From NCBI GenBank assembly GCA_964585385.1, contig CAZPDP010000012.1, forward strand, positions 1 through 64,000: a stretch of DNA of 64,000 bases. Direction: 5' to 3'. The translations under genes were made by a program, and so were the position numbers. Every line of letters starts with the position of its first letter. Positions within the stretch are counted from its first letter, which is position 1. This DNA is from JAGXLC01 sp964585385. GTDB taxonomy: Bacteria > Bacteroidota > Bacteroidia > Bacteroidales > UBA12077. The notes beneath the pieces were generated by a model that saw only the letters and a list, made by a program, of their open reading frames with translations, did no database searches and was not told the DNA's origin. Below, piece by piece: positions 58,901-64,000 of this stretch.

Positions 58901-61900
58901 TCTGCTGTAAAATCAGCAGCCAGGGATGCTTCATAACCAAAATCGTATTTCATTATAACGCCATCATATCCCGAAATAATGGCCGATCCATTGACCAAAT
59001 CAATGTCTCTTAAACCTTCCCGTGTAATATTTTCAGCATAATTCCATGTTGTTCCGCCATCGGTGGTAGTGAACACTAATCCGAGATCACCGGCAACTAA
59101 ACCACTGGATTCGTCAAACATGGCAATTTCTGAGAAATCATCCAGAGAAAACCCGGAAGGTATTGTCACATTCTGTTGTACCCATGTTTTGCCCGAATCA
59201 ACAGATTTTAAGATAACAGCATCGGCACCACAGATAAACCCCACAGAGTCATTAACAAATTCTACTGAATTCAACTGTTTCTCAACTGGTGAAGCTATTT
59301 CTGACCACTGATTTCCGCCGTCAGATGTCATAAAAATCTGGGCTTCATTGGAACTGCCACCTACAACGAAACCTAATTTTTCATTAATGAATGAAACGTC
59401 ATAAATCTTAAACTCAGTCATGCCCAGAGGTGTCATTTCCGTCCAGGAATCACCAGCATCAGTTGTTTTCATAACAAGCGTATCAGTTCCCACAGCATAA
59501 AATACATTATCAGTTGCCTTATCAATAGCGTAAAGATCATCATATGTGTCGATTCCATTGTTCGTCCAGCTTTCTCCCCCATTGGTGGTTTTGAATGCTT
59601 TCCCATTGTTACCTACCGCAATTGCAGTATTGGCATCAATTGCTAAAATATCCCTCATGTATTCATCCAGTTGAACTGTTTCCCAGGTATTACCTCCATC
59701 TGTCGTTTTTAATGAAGAATCACCATAAGCAACTGCATAACCAACCGTAGAAGAGATAAAGTCAATTCCTTGAATATTCTCGTAAATCTTTGAAAAAGGG
59801 AAGGTCCAGTTATCACCTGCATCGGTTGTTTTCATAATGAAAGCAGGATCACCCATGGTTAGATATGCAGAAGTTCCCGTTTTTACAATAATATTGTGAT
59901 CTTTCTTGTAATCATAAAAACTTTGTGTCCAGTTGCTCCCCCCATCTGTTGTTTTATAAATATAATCCTCTCCTACAGCCAGTCCCGTGTTAGCATCTTC
60001 AAAATAGACATCATCCAAATCTTTATATTCTGAGATACCAGTAGCAGATGCTGTCCAACCACTTCCCCCATCTGTGGTTTTATACAATGTACCGTCATCA
60101 CCCACGACAAATCCTGTATTGGAATCAACAAAAAATATCTTCTTTAAGGATTCTGTCCCATAAGTATTTTCAGTCCAGGTCTTACCACTATCTATGGTAG
60201 AAAGGATAGCTCCCGAAGTACCAACGGCAAAACCTTTGGCACTGCTTAAAAACAGTACATCATACAATGAACTGGATGAACCTGTTGATAAAGCTTCCCA
60301 GGTCTCCCCTTTGTCTACTGTTCTTAATATAGTGCCATAATTAACCACAGCAATTCCGGTAGTGTCATCAATAAAGGTAATGTCATTTATGGGGTCTACC
60401 TCGCTTTCTTCCACGTAATTCCAGGTTGTTCCGCCGTCCACCGTTCTTTTAATAAAACCATAGCCACTAACGAAGCCTGTATCTTCAGACAGAAAATGAA
60501 TAGCATAAAGGGGAGCAAGCGTATCAGTGTTCATAACAGACCAGCTTGTTCCTCCATCAGATGTTTTCATAACCGTTCCAGCTGCACCGCATACAAATCC
60601 CAGTGATTCACTCAGAAAATGACTTCCATAAATATTATTACCCTGGGGTTTGGGGTGCAGCCAGGTAAACAGCCCGGATTCTGAAGATGAATTGCTACCG
60701 GATTTATTGATGGCATATACCTTTATAGCCGGGTCATATTCCTTATCCGTTATGTCACTGCCAAGAGCAGTCCAGCTTGTTCCATCAGAACTTACCCATG
60801 CTTTTCCACTAGACTCTATAGGAGAACTGCAGTAACCAGCATACTGCATTTCCATAGGCACAGGATAGTCTGTGGATGTATTATACATTAGTTTAACATA
60901 AAAATCGTTTCCACTTGTTATATCAATTGACGAATTAAGGTCAAACGTATGATAACCTGCGTATTCACAATTCTGGTTAAGTAATTCCCCTAATTTGTTG
61001 CTAAGAGCAGAACCATCAAAATCATCATAAATCTCAATACTTAAAATAGAATTCGAAGCCACCGCATAAGATCCAATCTTTTCAAGTGTCTGGTCTTCAG
61101 ATGCAGTAAACTTCACAACTGCCGCATCTTCCCCATCACCGTATCCATAGCTGGTAACCCAGCCACATTCATCGTATCCATATATTTCTACTTCAGACGA
61201 ATAATCTACTCTATTAGGAAATACACCAACCGAAGAAAACGCTATATTGTCATAATAAGAGATATAGAAATAACCCGATTCTCCCCACGAATCGCCCCAA
61301 CTGTTTTTTACTATCCAGGCTCCTGGCTGACTTGCATCCGTTACCTTATTATCATCCCATCCAACAAGAGTAATACCATGTCCTCCCCCACCATCACTTC
61401 CATCACCGCTACCAGTATAGTAATACGTATTGTTTGAAGAATTAAAGGCATCATTATACCAATACATTGAAACATATAAAGCGCCATAATCGGTGAGTGC
61501 TTGCTTAATAGAGGTGCGACTGGTATCGACCCACCAAATATCAGGCACATAGGCTACCGGTGTCAATCCTGAAGGGCATGTATTATCATCCGAACCTGAA
61601 TAAGGATCGTCAGTTTCGCTTTGCGGACCTTTACCGGAAGAAAGCATACTTGCCGAAATATTCAGATTTCCACCCTCACAAGGCTCCCAATCAAATGGGT
61701 GACAGTTATTCAGGTTGTCTTCAGACAAATCATACTCTCCCAGTCCCTGAAGCAGCCAATGCGACTCAATAGATCCCATAGTGGAAAATGTCCAGCAGGA
61801 ACCACAATTGCCCTGGTCCTTTACTGAACTCACTCCACCCTGATCACGAAGATCATAGCTTTCATCAAATGATTTATTCTGCAAACTTTTTACAGGTTTC

Positions 61901-62094
61901 AAAACAGGACTAACAGGAGAAGGAATAATACCAAGCGCATATCCTTCTGCTGTAAATTTAACCTGTTTATCAGAGGTCTTAAGTTCAATATAATCAACGA
62001 AATCCGGGTTTAACGGTGACTGCCCGGGTTCTTTCTGCGCACCGACAGTGTAGCTTATCAGTGACAGGACAAAAAAGGTAAAAAGCTTTCTCAT
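55988..62094 (-). CDS. Giant papain-like T9SS-secreted protease with Ycf48-like and PKD repeats (one gene interrupted by an assembly gap)
   Basis: Signal peptide (1-20, ending VGAQ). C1A papain domain at about 75-300 with Gln and Cys in KDQGNCGSCWTFS, His in GGGGHGITLVGWDD and Asn in VKNSWGDSWG, so the triad is complete. A lectin-like region reaches about 470. Some 14 Ycf48/BNR-type repeats (xTTDGGxxW) run to about 1090. Then come PKD domains (at least six), two jelly-roll domains (NFEDTDDLSAW, NFETTDDLSNW) separated by a PKD, and a T9SS type A sorting tail (VDVYPNPSSGW ... YFLKIYRKN). The apparent stop and restart near 58087 is caused by the 100-N gap: frames on both sides match relative to the repeat. 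Visible length is over 2000 residues. Confidence 0.9.
57510..58925 (-). repeat. Tandem PKD-domain repeats, period about 249-252 bp
   Basis: Near-identical DNA repeats each encoding one PKD domain (pattern APLTVNFTDxSTG, WxWDFxxDG, YEYTxAGTYSVSLTVGDG). The string TGGTTCCATC starts at 57808 and 58060, 252 bp apart, and again at 58215 beyond the gap. High DNA identity between units points to recent duplication or gene conversion. Confidence 0.9.
58115..58214. other. Assembly gap (100 N) inside the PKD repeats
   Basis: 100 N, flanked on both sides by the same 55-bp repeat segment (58060-58114 equals 58215-58269). With a 252-bp period, the missing sequence should be 197 bp plus a multiple of 252, which restores the reading frame. 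Confidence 0.95.
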
Positions 62095-62112
62095 AGTATA
62101 TATAATTTAATG

Positions 62113-62607
62113 TTATTTCCAGTTATTCAAAACATCCAGCAAAGCTGGAGCTCTTTCTGAGTCGACGTGAATTGTTTCTCCGTTTTCCATTTTGATTTCT
62201 CTGTCATTTTCAACACAATATTCTGCCATATAATCCACATTCACGAGGTAATCATCATTTACACGGATAAAACTGAATGACATAAGATCCTTTTCAATGT
62301 CATCCATTTCAGCATTCACAGCAAGTTCCTCTCCTTCTTTCAAAACAAAAAGAATTTGATTGGCTTCTGTGTGTTGTTTTATATACATGGTCTCGGATAC
62401 TATTACTTTCTGAATACCTGAGGGAGTTTTCAGTATTGCTTTATGCTGCATCTTATATAAATGGTTCAGGTCTTTTAGTATTTGGTCTATGCGTTTGCTG
62501 AACTCTTCCTCCTCCAGCAGCAATAGAATATTCTCCTGGTGCTGACTAAGAAATTTTTCCAGTTCCTCTTTACAATGATCGTCATCAATTATCAGCAATT
62601 TATGCAT
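62113..62607 (-). CDS. LytTR DNA-binding regulator without a functional receiver domain
   Basis: 164-residue protein. The start MHKLLIIDDD is the first strand and acidic pair of a response-regulator receiver, but only about 45 residues follow before the linker. The phosphoacceptor strand and the Thr/Lys region are missing. Residues about 65-160 are an intact LytTR DNA-binding domain (ETMYIKQHTEANQILFVL, FSFIRVNDDYLVNVDYM, ENGETIHVD). It lies 18 bp upstream of the giant protease and is probably co-transcribed with it. It would bind DNA without phosphorylation control, or be controlled by protein contact. Confidence 0.8.
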   Translation of the reverse strand: MHKLLIIDDDHCKEELEKFLSQHQENILLLLEEEEFSKRIDQILKDLNHLYKMQHKAILKTPSGIQKVIVSETMYIKQHTEANQILFVLKEGEELAVNAEMDDIEKDLMSFSFIRVNDDYLVNVDYMAEYCVENDREIKMENGETIHVDSERAPALLDVLNNWK

Positions 62608-62609
62608 CC

Positions 62610-62698
62610 GGATTAAATAAATATTCTGAATAAAAGTACGCAGGATTAAAACTGATTGTTAGGACAAATGAGGATATGAGGGGATTAAATAAATATTC
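62610..62698. promoter_or_regulatory. Direct repeats upstream of the receiver-less LytTR gene
   Basis: A 17-bp exact direct repeat (GGATTAAATAAATATTC) at 62610-62626 and 62682-62698, with a third partial copy (GGATTAAAAC) at 62643. The first copy lies 2 bp before the start codon. Direct-repeat sites are typical of LytTR regulators, so autoregulation is possible. The rest of the 62608-62990 gap is AT-rich plus the repeat at 62818-62983. Confidence 0.4.
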
Positions 62699-62817
62699 GT
62701 CACAATGTAATTATTATTTGCTATAACTCTCTTATAACCTTTATTCAAAAAGATAAAAAAGGTACATCACCCGAAAATATAAGGAAAGAATAATTGAATA
62801 AACGCAGTAATTACATT

Positions 62818-62983
62818 GGTAATACTCTAATAAATCTTTGATAACCTACATACAATTATTTCCTCCTTTGTGGATCTTAGAGTCTTAGAGCCTTTGTGGC
62901 ATTCTACTTTTTGCCACGAAGGCACAAAGATGCGAAGTAATCACAAAGAAGCATATAGCAAATTATCAACTATGTTTTAGAGT
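62818..62983 (-). repeat. MITE-like dispersed palindromic repeat, copy 2
   Basis: Inverted-orientation copy of the element at 4321-4484 (about 90% identical). The terminal inverted repeats, the central stem (CCTTTGTGGCA with TGCCACGAAGG) and the outer CTTTGTG/CACAAAG pair are kept. It begins 7 bp after the stop of the LytTR response regulator, so it lies in the 3' region of that gene and may serve as its transcript end. No T-run terminator is seen. Confidence 0.8.
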
Positions 62984-62990
62984 CTAACGA

Positions 62991-63734
62991 TTACATTTGA
63001 TTGAAGATCTGAATCAGTTGTTCCTTTTTTCGATGCGAAACGGGTACAGAGGTTTGATCCTTAAGCACGATTTTTTCATTTTCCTTTTTAAAGTGATCCA
63101 GATAATTCAGGTTTACAAGATGAGATTGATGAACTCTGAAAAAACCGTAAGGTGTAAGCATGGTATCAAATTCCTTAAGGGTTTTGGATACAACTAGTTT
63201 TTTCCCGCCATAAAGGTAAAAATAAGTGTAATTGCAATCGGCCTGGCAGCGGATAATATCCTGTACGTTTACGAGATGGATGCTATCCGAGGTTTTAAGT
63301 ACAATTTTCTTAACTTCTTTGGAAATATTTTCTATATTGGAAAGAAAAGCATTTAGCTTCAATTGAGTGTCTTCCTTAGCCATTGCTTCCTTTGCCCGGC
63401 TGACAGCCTTTTCTACCTCATCCGGATCGAAGGGTTTAAGCAAGTAATCAATGGCGGAGAATTTAAATGCTTTTACTGCATATTCCTCATAGGCAGTAAT
63501 AAAAATCAACTTAAAGTCATAATCATCTAGCTTATCAAGTAAATCAAAACCACTCCCGTCAGGCAACTGGATATCCAATAGTACAATATCCGGCTTATAG
63601 GTATTGATTATATTCAACCCGTTTTTCACGTCTCCTGCTTCTCCGATGATCTCAACGCCCTCGCATTCCTGGTCTATCATTTTACGAATAGTCTGACGAG
63701 CATTGATTTCATCATCAATAATTACGGTTTTCAT
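62991..63734 (-). CDS. LytTR-family response regulator
   Basis: 247-residue response regulator. The receiver domain is at 1-120 with acidic pair D7/D8, phosphoacceptor D54 (IVLLDIQLPDG), Thr in FITAYEEYA and Lys in YLLKPFDP. The LytTR DNA-binding domain is at about 145-245 (VQDIIRCQADCNYTYFYLY, YGFFRVHQSHLVNLNYLDHF, DQTSVPVSHRKKEQLIQIF). Its partner kinase is the gene directly upstream (70-bp gap). It shares its DNA-binding type with the receiver-less gene at 62113-62607. Confidence 0.94.
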   Translation of the reverse strand: MKTVIIDDEINARQTIRKMIDQECEGVEIIGEAGDVKNGLNIINTYKPDIVLLDIQLPDGSGFDLLDKLDDYDFKLIFITAYEEYAVKAFKFSAIDYLLKPFDPDEVEKAVSRAKEAMAKEDTQLKLNAFLSNIENISKEVKKIVLKTSDSIHLVNVQDIIRCQADCNYTYFYLYGGKKLVVSKTLKEFDTMLTPYGFFRVHQSHLVNLNYLDHFKKENEKIVLKDQTSVPVSHRKKEQLIQIFNQM

Positions 63735-63804
63735 AAATCTTGATTTGGTGAAAGTTGTTGGTAAAAATATAAAATAAAGCTATCGAATTTATTCTCCATG
63801 AAAT

Positions 63805-64000
63805 CTAAACTTTAAGCTCGCCGGTATTATAAAGAAACGGCACTTTTAATATGACACGCGTTCCCTGTTTTTCTTTATCAATATTGCTCAAATCATAAAT
63901 ATCAATTTTGATTTTCTGCTTACTAAAACGGTTCATATTCAGGATACGTTCTTCAGTAATTTTTGTTGCAAGGGATTTATAAGACCCTATTTTTTTCTTT
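63805..64000 (-). CDS. LytS-type sensor histidine kinase, C-terminal end only
   Basis: The minus strand encodes about 65 codons to the TAG at 63805-63807, open at the window edge. The sequence (SYKSLATKITEERILNMNRF, then IKIDIYDLSNIDKEKQGTRVILKVPF) is the end of the ATPase domain of His_kinase/LytS-family sensors, where SLGTKIxxERI and the closing GTxVxIxxP are typical. It is upstream of, and presumably pairs with, the LytTR response regulator. Confidence 0.8.
   Translation of the reverse strand, partial: KKKIGSYKSLATKITEERILNMNRFSKQKIKIDIYDLSNIDKEKQGTRVILKVPFLYNTGELKV

Noticed and set aside
57510..58925. Regular DNA repeats that could be read as a CRISPR array
   Set aside because: The 250-bp periodic units are translated PKD domains without unique spacers; no cas genes occur.

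Overview
The window comes from an anaerobic or facultatively anaerobic member of the Bacteroidota, probably close to the Bacteroidales/Marinilabiliales. The evidence is a low-GC genome, a type IX secretion (T9SS) sorting tail, a TonB receptor with a carboxypeptidase-regulatory-like N-terminus, DUF4924 and GSCFA proteins, many short lipoproteins, promoters of the TAnnTTTG type, and starts that mostly lack a Shine-Dalgarno (SD) sequence. Two runs of 100 N (35692-35791 and 58115-58214) show that it is a scaffolded draft assembly. No prophage, integrase, CRISPR array or intact insertion sequence was seen. Layout: 1-5.9 kb is a hydrogenase-maturation locus. It holds hydG, a TonB receptor and a TM1266-type ACT-like regulator in one coupled leftward operon, then a TlpA thioredoxin lipoprotein and two further TM1266-like small proteins. 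6-11.3 kb carries an M14 peptidase, an SRAP protein, lnt and a transporter remnant. 11.4-16.8 kb is a rightward housekeeping run (aldehyde dehydrogenase, engB, prs, rplY, pth, an S4 protein, DUF4924). 16.9-19.2 kb is a leftward group (class IV aminotransferase, manA, DCC thiol oxidoreductase). 19.4-25.2 kb has a propeller lipoprotein, a decayed T9SS protein and a MacAB-like ABC exporter with two permeases. 25.2-28.8 kb has a broken outer-membrane protein, an intact small outer-membrane protein and an NitT/TauT-type ABC importer. 28.8-35 kb holds a small unknown protein, an FKBP isomerase, mnmD, a nitroreductase and a 1103-residue BNR/sortilin-like propeller protein. 35-39 kb has two micro-lipoproteins, an assembly gap, a Gate-domain membrane protein and a hybrid histidine kinase whose sensor looks internally deleted. 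39-44.6 kb is a full Rnf operon (rseC-rnfB-C-D-G-E-A). 44.6-45.1 kb holds an unexplained structured intergenic element. 45-49.1 kb has a D-threonine-aldolase-like enzyme and korAB. 49.5-52.1 kb is an mlaEFD lipid transporter. 52.3-54.8 kb has small ORFs, tRNA-Arg(TCG), a lysophospholipase-like hydrolase and a GSCFA protein. 54.9-64 kb is a secretion and regulation locus: a redoxin-like secreted protein lacking catalytic cysteines, a giant papain-like T9SS protease, a LytTR regulator without a receiver domain, an intact LytTR response regulator and the end of a LytS-type kinase. Working together: HydG ([FeFe]-hydrogenase), KorAB (2-oxoacid:ferredoxin oxidoreductase) and Rnf (ferredoxin:NAD+ oxidoreductase coupled to ion pumping) outline a ferredoxin-centred anaerobic energy metabolism. 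The least expected arrangement is the TonB receptor inside the hydG operon, translationally coupled to a TM1266 regulator and near two divergent paralogues of it. Other points to recheck are a 165-bp MITE-like palindromic repeat present at both ends of the window, tandem CPAY micro-lipoproteins, the structured element upstream of Rnf, a long hairpin in the korAB leader, and the receiver-less LytTR gene next to the giant protease.
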